Origin: Candidatus Omnitrophota bacterium | GTDB lineage: Bacteria > Omnitrophota > Gorgyraeia > Gygaellales > Profunditerraquicolaceae | DNA: 18,766 nucleotides | Direction of reading: 5' to 3' | NCBI GenBank assembly: GCA_028687525.1 | Contig: JAQTZX010000007.1 | Location: forward strand, 1-18,766 | Shown: positions 13,493 through 18,766 of the stretch, in pieces | Position numbering within the stretch: position 1 is the first letter of the stretch | Layout of the letters: the number at the start of each line of letters is the position of its first letter | Program-made: the position numbers and the translations under genes | Notes under the pieces: model-generated | Database searches by the model: none | The model's input: the letters and a program-made list of their open reading frames with translations, nothing else | Told to the model about the DNA's origin: nothing

Positions 13493-14268
13493 TTCGCGAC
13501 ATCCTTTACTTTTTCCCCCAGGAACCTGCCGGCAAGCTCTTGGAACCATCCGGGGTTATCGCTGACATAGAATTTGTGTTTCCCCCGGCGTTTTTTATTG
13601 AGTGCTCCATCGGTACCCAGTATCTTCTTGACCTCGACGGCAACCTGTGTGGCGGAATCTATTAAAACCACGCTTTTCCCCAGCACTTCCTGCAAAACCG
13701 GCTTAAGCAATGGATAATGGGTACATCCCAGTATAAGAGTATCGATGCGGGATTCTTTTAAAGGCTTAAGGTATGTCTGGGCGACATCTTTAACCACGTT
13801 CCCTTTAAGCCATCCCTCCTCCACAAAAGGGACGAATAACGGGCATGCCCGCGTGAACACCTTGATCTCGGGATCAAGATGTTGTATCTCGGTCTCATAG
13901 GTGTGACTTTTAATAGTCCCGTGCGTACCGATAACACCGATACGTTTATTCTTGGTGGCATACACCGCTTCCCGAACCGCCGGGGCGATCACCCCTACCA
14001 GAGGGACCTTAAAATGGTTCCGGATAACCGGCAAAGCAACGCTGGAAACGGTATTACAGGCCACACAGATAAGTTTTACCTCATGCTGAAGCAAAAAAAG
14101 GATATTGTCTATGGAAAACCGGATCACCGTCTCTCTGGATTTTATCCCGTAAGGAACGCGCGCGATATCCCCGAAATAAATAATATCCTCACCGGGCAGT
14201 TGGCGGAACAATTCCCGCGCCACCGTAAGCCCTCCTACCCCGGAATCAAATACCCCGATCGGCTTCAT
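13480..14268 (-). CDS. murI: Glutamate racemase
   Basis: MurI converts L- to D-glutamate in the cytoplasm for peptidoglycan stem peptides. The 262-residue protein has all family signatures: FDSGVGGLTVARE at the N-terminus with the catalytic-site Asp8, YFGDIARVPYG, the first catalytic cysteine Cys71 in VACNTVSS, and the second, Cys182, in LGCTHYPLL. AGGGAGA lies upstream of the ATG. It opens a tightly overlapping cluster with queD and queC. The combination of a cell-wall gene and queuosine genes probably reflects shared transcription rather than shared function. Confidence 0.97.
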   Translation of the reverse strand: MKPIGVFDSGVGGLTVARELFRQLPGEDIIYFGDIARVPYGIKSRETVIRFSIDNILFLLQHEVKLICVACNTVSSVALPVIRNHFKVPLVGVIAPAVREAVYATKNKRIGVIGTHGTIKSHTYETEIQHLDPEIKVFTRACPLFVPFVEEGWLKGNVVKDVAQTYLKPLKESRIDTLILGCTHYPLLKPVLQEVLGKSVVLIDSATQVAVEVKKILGTDGALNKKRRGKHKFYVSDNPGWFQELAGRFLGEKVKDVAKCIS

Positions 14269-14547
14269 TCTTTATCTCCCTATGTGTCAACTATGGAACC
14301 CTTCGGCTGTTACAGCCGTGGCCCCCTGAAAACCCGCCGCCTCTTCGCACCTGCCTCCCGGCAAGGCCGAGGGCCGGCGAGGTCCGCCTTCATGGGCACG
14401 GATGACCATCCCGCCGGAGCGCAGCATTCACGCATTCATACCCCTTCGCCAAGGCTTCGGGGGATAGTCCTCCGAAGCTTTAGCGAAGGAGGACATCTGC
14501 GTGTTTACACACGGGGTTTTCTGCGCGAAGGCGGATAAACATCCCTG
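14269..14547. repeat. Palindrome-rich spacer between the amidase gene and murI
   Basis: 279 bases without a supported gene. A 47-base hairpin (arms 14443-14464 and 14468-14489, loop TAG) has near-perfect 22-base arms beginning CCTTCGCC and ending GCGAAGG; the few irregular positions are two G-T wobbles and one mismatch. A small hairpin CGGCTG-TTA-CAGCCG lies at 14304-14318. Between them (about 14350-14383) is a further C/G-rich imperfect repeat containing CCCGGCAAGGCCG. These look like dispersed palindromic elements. The large hairpin lacks a T-run on the minus strand, so it is not a standard terminator. TTGACA occurs just upstream of murI, but no -10 follows. Confidence 0.65.
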
Positions 14548-15654
14548 TTATTTATACTGCCAACAGATTTGCTGCGAGTAATCGAACAACCCGGCTTTAA
14601 TCCCTTCAGCGATCTGCTGGCGGTAAAAACCGTTTTTCAAACAGCGTTCTTCATCCATGTTGGACAAGTAACCGACTTCTATCAACACTGCCGGCATACG
14701 CGCTCCTTTTAAAACATAATAGCGGGCGCTCTTGATGCCGGAGATCTTATTGTTTACTTCACACTGCACCGACTTGCATATTGACCGTCCCAATTCCATG
14801 GATTCGGCGCGGCTGTAACCGTAAATCATATCCCAGAGCGTGGCTTTGAGATTCAAAGAGGCCCCGGAAACCGATAATACGCCCAGGTGCGGCGCATCGT
14901 CGCGCGCCGCGGAAACCGCGCGGTCAAAATCATTAACGCTGGATGAAACATAATATACTTCAAACCCGCGCACGTTCCTGTTCCGGTTGGCATTGGCGTG
15001 GATACTCAAAAAAAGATCGGCGTGAGAAGCATTCGTTTTATCGACCCGCCGGGCAAGCGGGATAAAAGTGTCCGTTGACCTGGTCAAAACAACCTCTATG
15101 CCTTCATTTCTGAACAAAACCGCCAGCCTTTTCGCGATATCCAGAACGACATCTTTCTCGCGCAATCCGGTCCTGCCGATGGCCCCGGGATCTTTACCGC
15201 CATGGCCGGGATCAATAATGACCTTCTTGACGCGCGAAGCTGGAAACGCTTTCTTTTCCTGAAGAACTCCGGACTTAAACAACGGCTCTACCACGCTGTC
15301 CCGGAAACTGTACGGAACTACCAGGACATCCCGGTACAAACACACGGGATTATCGTGGTTTTGCGCCTTTCCGTTAACTAAAATAACGGCATCACCGGCA
15401 TGCACATTGACAACGGTGGAATTTTTTTTCAATTCCGCGGTACGGGTAAAAGTATCATACGTAAGAGAAATATTCTTCAAGTCGCACAAAGAAACCAACG
15501 GGATATAATGAACCCCGCGGATGCTGTATGAAGGGATACCTTCCATGACCGGGGCAGTCGCGCACCCGCAAACGAACGCGAGGCAGAGAACGGCGAAAGC
15601 CAGAGATAAACCATGAGGTGAAACGCCGGAAGAAAGAGTTTTTTTATGATTCAT
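14548..15654 (-). CDS. N-acetylmuramoyl-L-alanine amidase, AmiC-like, probable lipoprotein
   Basis: This secreted zinc amidase cleaves the bond between N-acetylmuramic acid and L-alanine in peptidoglycan. The 368-residue protein begins with a hydrophobic signal ending AFVCGC at Cys31, a plausible though not perfect lipobox. Residues 40-135 look like a copper-amine-oxidase-N-type or stalk domain ('YIPLVSLCDLKNISLTYD', 'AVILVNGKAQ'). The catalytic Amidase_3 domain (about 143-360) has its zinc ligands at His151 (IIDPGHGGKDPG), Glu166 (REKDV) and His219 (SIHANAN), and the catalytic Glu326 in VLIEVGYLSN. It starts three bases after the surface-protein gene with no strong ribosome binding site, so it is probably co-translated with it. 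Confidence 0.94.
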   Translation of the reverse strand: MNHKKTLSSGVSPHGLSLAFAVLCLAFVCGCATAPVMEGIPSYSIRGVHYIPLVSLCDLKNISLTYDTFTRTAELKKNSTVVNVHAGDAVILVNGKAQNHDNPVCLYRDVLVVPYSFRDSVVEPLFKSGVLQEKKAFPASRVKKVIIDPGHGGKDPGAIGRTGLREKDVVLDIAKRLAVLFRNEGIEVVLTRSTDTFIPLARRVDKTNASHADLFLSIHANANRNRNVRGFEVYYVSSSVNDFDRAVSAARDDAPHLGVLSVSGASLNLKATLWDMIYGYSRAESMELGRSICKSVQCEVNNKISGIKSARYYVLKGARMPAVLIEVGYLSNMDEERCLKNGFYRQQIAEGIKAGLFDYSQQICWQYK

Positions 15655-15657
15655 ATT

Positions 15658-16374
15658 CTAAGGCTGCTGGATAATTTCCATAACGGTCATACTCCGTCCG
15701 TAACCATTACCGGTCCCGGGCGAATTGGAAGCCGTCCCATCCAGGCTGGTCTTCCACTGCAAAGCTATAGTATAGGTCCCCGGACCGACCGATACCATAC
15801 CATTGCCCCCCATGGAATCGACATGAAACGTCCCGGTATTGCCGGTGCCGGAAGCCCCGCCCATAAACGTCCCTATCTGTATATTCCCCGGTGTCAACAA
15901 CGCACGTATATGCACGATAGACCCTGCCGTTGTCGTAATAGCCTGGTAAATACCGGCATTCCACATAACAAACAGGATGCTCTGGGCGGCGGTAGTGGTT
16001 ATGGAAATGCTCATGCCGGACATAGTGTTGTAAGAACCGCTGCTGGTCGAAATGTTGTTATTCGGGCTGACGGTTAATATCTGGTTTACAACCCCCCGGC
16101 CCAGGAAACCGTTATTAGCCTTGAGAACGTTACCGGTTATCATCCCTGTCGCCCTGATATTTCCGGTAACATCCAGTTTCTCTCCGGCCGTGGTGTTGCC
16201 GATACCCACAAACCCTCCGCCGGTAGCCAGATACGTATTGTTGGACGTCTGCAGTTCTTCATAACTGCCGTAGGGGCTGGGATAATATGTGGTGATAGTG
16301 AGGTCTTCGGCAAAAACAGAAAAATGGCCGCAAAGAAACACACCACAAAATAACACGGCATAAATATTCCTCAT
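15658..16374 (-). CDS. Secreted TITTYYPSPYG-family protein, copy 2
   Basis: A 238-residue secreted protein. The signal peptide (about 1-22) ends FSVFA, and the mature part starts EDLTITTYYPSPYGSYEELQ, a signature found repeatedly in Omnitrophota-like genomes. 'GFVGIGNTTAGEKLDVTGNIRATG' resembles the VGIGTT...KLDV/HVxGN repeat common in phage tail fibres and surface adhesins. A low-complexity Gly/Ser/Thr/Asn centre and a beta-rich end (MSISITTTAAQSILFVMWNAG ... NGYGRSMTVMEIIQ) follow. The function is unknown; a surface appendage or pilin-like role is inference. GGAGGGAG upstream of the ATG is the strongest ribosome binding site in the window. It is a tandem paralogue of the next gene. Confidence 0.8.
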   Translation of the reverse strand: MRNIYAVLFCGVFLCGHFSVFAEDLTITTYYPSPYGSYEELQTSNNTYLATGGGFVGIGNTTAGEKLDVTGNIRATGMITGNVLKANNGFLGRGVVNQILTVSPNNNISTSSGSYNTMSGMSISITTTAAQSILFVMWNAGIYQAITTTAGSIVHIRALLTPGNIQIGTFMGGASGTGNTGTFHVDSMGGNGMVSVGPGTYTIALQWKTSLDGTASNSPGTGNGYGRSMTVMEIIQQP

Positions 16375-16387
16375 GTCTCCCTCCTAC

Positions 16388-17101
16388 TTAAAAACCCGGC
16401 TGGACTATTTCCATAACCGTCATAGAACGTCCATATCCCTCCCAATGCGTAGGCCAGGAATATAGCCTCTCCCCTTTATGAGACAACCACTGCAACCGTA
16501 CTCTATGCACACCCGCACTCACCTGCATCATACAATTACCGCCCATGGACTCCTGAGTAATAAATATACCCGTACCATTCCACGTATACGCGCCGGATTG
16601 GAATGTACCTGCTTGCACCCCATCTACGGTAACTCGAAGAACTGCTTTATTACCCACAATCCCGAAATCTTCATTCGCAATTGACGCGTTCCAGAGAATA
16701 AAAAGGATACTATTGTTTAATGTTGTCACCGAAATATCCATTTCGGCCATATTTTGATAAGTAGTTGATGTGGTATCGATATTAGTCGTCCCTGCGGCAT
16801 GTCGAATCTGCCTGATAACCCCCGGCCCTATGAATTCATTTACGCCAACAACATTATTACCGGTTATCGTCCCTGTCGCCCTGATGTTGCCGGTAACATC
16901 CAGTTTCTCGCTGGCAGTGGTGTTGCCGATACCCACGAATCCGCCGCTGGTAGCCAGATACGTGTTATTGGCCGTCTGGAGTTCGTCATAACTGCCGTAG
17001 GGGCTGGGATAATATGTGGTGATAGTGAGGTCTTCGGCGCAAACTATTACCGGGATACAAAAAGCAATAATACCGAGTAGAAAACCGAATAACTTGATCA
17101 T
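16388..17101 (-). CDS. Secreted TITTYYPSPYG-family protein, copy 1
   Basis: A 237-residue paralogue of the neighbouring protein, 13 bases upstream of it. The signal peptide (MIKLFGFLLGIIAFCIPVIVCA) is followed by the same mature start EDLTITTYYPSPYGSYDELQ and VGIGNTTASEKLDVTGNIRATG. The C-terminal half differs but keeps the plan: MDISVTTLNNSILFILWNAS, VTVDGVQAGTF, MGGNCMMQVSAGVHRVRLQW and the final GYGRSMTVMEIVQPGF. I chose the ATG at 17101 because AAAGGATCGGCAG precedes it and a clean signal peptide follows. The frame is open further upstream without resembling protein. The pair lies directly before the amidase gene, consistent with an envelope role. Confidence 0.82.
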   Translation of the reverse strand: MIKLFGFLLGIIAFCIPVIVCAEDLTITTYYPSPYGSYDELQTANNTYLATSGGFVGIGNTTASEKLDVTGNIRATGTITGNNVVGVNEFIGPGVIRQIRHAAGTTNIDTTSTTYQNMAEMDISVTTLNNSILFILWNASIANEDFGIVGNKAVLRVTVDGVQAGTFQSGAYTWNGTGIFITQESMGGNCMMQVSAGVHRVRLQWLSHKGERLYSWPTHWEGYGRSMTVMEIVQPGF

Positions 17102-17132
17102 TCTGCCGATCCTTTTGCTCAAGGCGCTCCGG

Positions 17133-17156
17133 AATATGCCGGACGCCCCGCATATT
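17133..17156 (-). promoter_or_regulatory. Hairpin in the leader of the surface-protein pair
   Basis: AATATGC (17133-17139) and GCATATT (17150-17156) form a perfect 7-bp stem with a 10-base loop, about 30 bases upstream of the copy-1 start. No clear promoter is visible in 17102-17217, so the pair may be read through from ssrA or use a non-consensus promoter. Confidence 0.4.
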
Positions 17157-17217
17157 GGGGGAAGATTCTTCGCTTGCTGCACCCTTGACGGGGCGCTTAA
17201 CGTTCGCTAAGAACCCG

Positions 17218-17246
17218 CCAAAATTTTCCTTGCCGGAAAATTTTGG
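17218..17246. repeat. Perfect 12-bp inverted repeat fused to the tmRNA 3' end
   Basis: CCAAAATTTTCC (17218-17229) and GGAAAATTTTGG (17235-17246) flank TTGCC. On the minus strand the first arm begins with the two C bases of the tmRNA CCA tail. There is no T-run after it. It parallels the 15-bp AT-rich repeat at the tRNA-His 3' end. Confidence 0.9.
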
Positions 17247-17678
17247 TGGAGGTGGCGGGAATCGAACCCGCGTCCGTAAGTAAACGAATAAAAGCCGCTA
17301 CATGCTTAGTCCGCCATTTACGCTTTAGCCTGCAACTCCGGCGAACAGGATTTAACAGGCCGCAGCCTTTTGTGAATCTCACCCCGGAATCAAAGGCACA
17401 CGCCGGAGCCAGCCTAAATTAATCGCACAACTCCGGCCCTTAGGCAGGCCGGGTTGAGGCCACCCTTATTTCTTAAGGATGGGCTACTGCCATAGTAGGC
17501 ATTGGCATAGGAACCATAGTCGGAGCTGTTCTTGCGAAAACTCCTTCTACGATCGCTTCTGCCGCTGCGATTTCGTTTTTGGCATTTGTATTGTGCACGG
17601 ATTTTTAACGCGGCCAACCATGCGTCCGCGGCATGCTGCTTTTACCCGACTTACCTAAGTCGAGGCCTTTTCACCCCC
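17244..17678 (-). ncRNA. ssrA: Transfer-messenger RNA (tmRNA)
   Basis: tmRNA, with SmpB, rescues stalled ribosomes and tags the unfinished peptide. The 5' end GGGGGTG (17672-17678) pairs with CACCTCC (17248-17254), including the G3-U70 pair that specifies alanine; A73 and CCA (17244-17246) are encoded. The T-arm has GCGGG-TTCGATT-CCCGC. The 5' region GCATGCCG...GGTTGGCCGCG matches the conserved segment before the resume codon. At 435 nt it is about 70 nt longer than the E. coli RNA (363 nt), which the long tag frame explains. The tag stop TAA sits in the loop of a 9-bp stem (CCATCCTTA/TAAGGGTGG), as in helix 5 of other tmRNAs. Confidence 0.96.
17473..17583 (-). other. tmRNA tag-peptide reading frame, 36 codons
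   Basis: The resume codon is best placed at GCC (17581-17583, nucleotide 96 of the RNA; E. coli uses 90), with A at -4 as required. The frame begins AKNEIAAAEAIVEG, continues through a Met/Pro/Thr-rich part and ends MPTMAVAHP before TAA at 17473-17475. One alternative frame ends after 12 codons in a Lys/Arg-rich peptide (PKTKSQRQKRS) and the other has no stop nearby. The chosen frame is Ala/Glu/Val-rich, and its stop sits in the helix-5 loop. It lacks the usual hydrophobic Ala-Ala end. Confidence 0.75.
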
Positions 17679-17695
17679 AATCTTTCTATCTAAAA

Positions 17696-17724
17696 ATTAT
17701 ATCATATAAGCGCAATAATTACAA
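17696..17724 (-). promoter_or_regulatory. ssrA promoter with extended -10
   Basis: TTGTAA (17719-17724), a 17-bp spacer and TATGATATAAT with a perfect TATAAT at 17696-17701. The distance to the mature 5' end implies a leader of about ten bases, to be removed by RNase P as for other tmRNAs. It lies wholly between the smpB stop and ssrA. Confidence 0.75.
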
Positions 17725-17733
17725 ACGGATAAC

Positions 17734-18189
17734 CTATCTTCTCCTGCTCTTCAAAACCCGGCTGATGTCAAGCTCGGCTTCTTTACGTTTTATGTCATCC
17801 CGTTTATCAAAAGAACGCTTTCCCTTACATACCGCAAGCTCTATTTTAACGAATCCCCGGCTGTTGAAATAGGCCTTCAAAGGAACAAGCGTAAACCCTT
17901 TCTGCGACACCTGGATGAATAATTTGGCTATCTCTATTTTGTGCAAAAGCAGTTTCCGGACCCGCAGAGCCTCGACATTCATGTAACTTGCTTCGAAATA
18001 AGGGCTTATATGCGTGTTATAAAGCAGGACTTCCCCGTTCTCTATGCGGGCGAAACTATCTTTGAAATTGACTCTCCCGGCGCGCACGGATTTCACTTCC
18101 GAACCTTTCAGTTCAATTCCGCATTCCATCCTTTCGAAAATGGTATAATCGCGGAAAGCCTGTTTATTGACTGCTATATCTTTACTCAT
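17734..18189 (-). CDS. smpB: SsrA-binding protein SmpB
   Basis: SmpB binds the tRNA-like part of tmRNA and carries it to stalled ribosomes. The 151-residue protein has the family motifs: AVNKQAFRDYTIFER near the start, CGIELKGSEVKSVRAGRVN, EVLLYNTHISPYFEAS, RVRKLLLHKIEI and GFTLVPLKAYFNSRG. It ends with the basic tail VCKGKRSFDKRDDIKRKEAE, which folds in the decoding centre during rescue. I chose the ATG at 18189, which gives the usual N-terminus; the frame extends 23 codons further without resemblance to SmpB. Its neighbour is ssrA, 55 bases downstream, the classic partner arrangement. Confidence 0.97.
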   Translation of the reverse strand: MSKDIAVNKQAFRDYTIFERMECGIELKGSEVKSVRAGRVNFKDSFARIENGEVLLYNTHISPYFEASYMNVEALRVRKLLLHKIEIAKLFIQVSQKGFTLVPLKAYFNSRGFVKIELAVCKGKRSFDKRDDIKRKEAELDISRVLKSRRR

Positions 18190-18290
18190 AATTTTCACCC
18201 GGTCTACAAATACACATCCGGAAAAAATGTGCGCTAATGCAAACTCACGGCATGCCACCCCTGTTCATATATGATTATTCCGTGGTTTTT

Positions 18291-18318
18291 ATTATATCAT
18301 TATTCCCTCTACCTGCAA
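18291..18318 (-). promoter_or_regulatory. smpB promoter with extended -10
   Basis: TTGCAG (18313-18318), a 16-bp spacer and TGATATAAT (perfect -10 at 18291-18296). The predicted leader before the smpB start is about 95 nt. It contains only a seven-codon ATG frame that I do not regard as a gene. Confidence 0.7.
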
Positions 18319-18340
18319 AAACAATCTTTGACCGGGTGGA

Positions 18341-18388
18341 CAATAAAAAACACAGGCGCTCCCGATAAGAAACGCCTGTGTTTTATCA
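18341..18388 (-). terminator. Intrinsic terminator after the edge gene
   Basis: AAAACACAGGCG (18347-18358) and CGCCTGTGTTTT (18373-18384) form a perfect 12-bp stem with a 14-base loop. On the minus strand the right arm is followed by more T bases (TTTTTTATTG). It separates the edge gene from the smpB promoter and is nearly symmetrical, so it could act on both strands. Confidence 0.85.
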
Positions 18389-18417
18389 AATACTCCCCTA
18401 TGTTTTATATCCCGGTA

Positions 18418-18766
18418 TTATACGCCTATCGCCATCATTGACTGTGTCGCTTTACTTATATCCGCTTCCAATTCAACCTTTTTGGCTTCCTCTATAGGCA
18501 TAATAGCGGGCAGATCAAAAACTGTCCCCGCATCTATTACTTTATTCACCACCTCATCCTTCTTCTTAGCCGACTCCCCGGGAATGACTTTTGCCTTGGC
18601 TAAACGCTCAAAAAATACCCCGAAGGCCGTTCGCACATTTTGCCGCTGCTGCTCATCTTCCGTTTCAAAAAGCGCCTTGAGAGCCATGGCCGCGGTCAGA
18701 GTAAAAACATCTCCGGCAATCAACTGCCGTATCTGCGGGCCGGAACCTGTCTTTTCTCCGCCGTTC
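18418..18766 (-). CDS. Unrecognised protein, C-terminal part only
   Basis: The frame is open from the right window edge to TAA at 18418-18420, giving at least 115 residues; the start lies outside. The sequence is helical and charged, with a hydrophobic stretch LIAGDVFTLTAAMALKALFE, then DEQQRQNVRTAFGVFFERLAKAK, KKKDEVVNKVIDAG and an Ala/Lys/Glu-rich end. The first visible residues (NGGEKTGSGPQIRQL) look like a flexible linker. I do not recognise a family. A strong terminator follows 34 bases downstream. Confidence 0.65.
   Translation of the reverse strand, partial: NGGEKTGSGPQIRQLIAGDVFTLTAAMALKALFETEDEQQRQNVRTAFGVFFERLAKAKVIPGESAKKKDEVVNKVIDAGTVFDLPAIMPIEEAKKVELEADISKATQSMMAIGV

Noticed and set aside
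14242..14280. TTGACA just upstream of murI as a -35 element
   Set aside because: There is no acceptable -10 at 16-18 bp, and the position would place the start inside murI.
17414..17617. A 67-codon minus-strand frame within ssrA
   Set aside because: It is an out-of-register reading of the tmRNA and has no ribosome binding site; the RNA structure explains the region.

Overview
Kind of organism. This is a gene-dense bacterial chromosome segment. Every protein and RNA gene I can support lies on the minus strand, so the window reads right to left. There are no phage genes, transposases, rRNAs or CRISPR arrays. Two tandem secreted proteins begin their mature part with DLTITTYYPSPYGSY, a signature I associate with Candidatus Omnitrophota (OP3) and related lineages. 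The many small dispersed palindromes, some inside or next to genes, also fit such genomes. That assignment is inference; no taxonomic marker was compared.

Layout in transcription order. (1) The right edge holds the 3' end of an unrecognised gene and a strong intrinsic terminator. (2) smpB and ssrA (tmRNA) follow, each with its own TGnTATAAT promoter. This is the complete trans-translation pair, and the tmRNA encodes an unusually long tag. (3) Next come two paralogous secreted TITTYYPSPYG proteins and a lipoprotein-type N-acetylmuramoyl-L-alanine amidase. (4) After a palindrome-rich gap come murI (glutamate racemase) and queD, queC, queE and queF for 7-deazaguanine (preQ1/queuosine) synthesis; queC carries an apparent single-base frameshift. 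(5) A two-subunit class I fumarase (alpha then beta) follows, and its alpha subunit has an unusual insertion that looks like a palindromic element. (6) Overlapping the fumarase end is a membrane histidine kinase, coupled to a REC-GAF-GGDEF response regulator that should make cyclic di-GMP. (7) rph (RNase PH) and rdgB (XTP/dITP pyrophosphatase) come next. (8) A promoter overlapping the rdgB stop drives tRNA-Pro and tRNA-Arg, then an AsmA-like protein, a PH-like membrane protein and a DUF4126 membrane protein. (9) A 53-codon CheC-like fragment precedes a single-domain CheY-like regulator, whose promoter implies a nearly leaderless mRNA. (10) tRNA-His, a palindrome cluster, a GIY-YIG protein and a Lys/Ala-rich coiled-coil protein finish the window.

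How it works together. Themes are ribosome rescue (smpB/ssrA), tRNA supply and modification (three tRNAs, queDCEF, rph), envelope construction (murI, amidase, AsmA-like, surface proteins), nucleotide sanitation (rdgB) and signalling (kinase/diguanylate cyclase pair, receiver protein). No single new multi-gene system stands out. The most unusual items are the 36-codon tmRNA tag ending in His-Pro, the perfect inverted repeats joined to the 3' ends of tRNA-His and tmRNA, the fumarase insertion, and the paired surface proteins with an unchanged 5' block but diverged centres.
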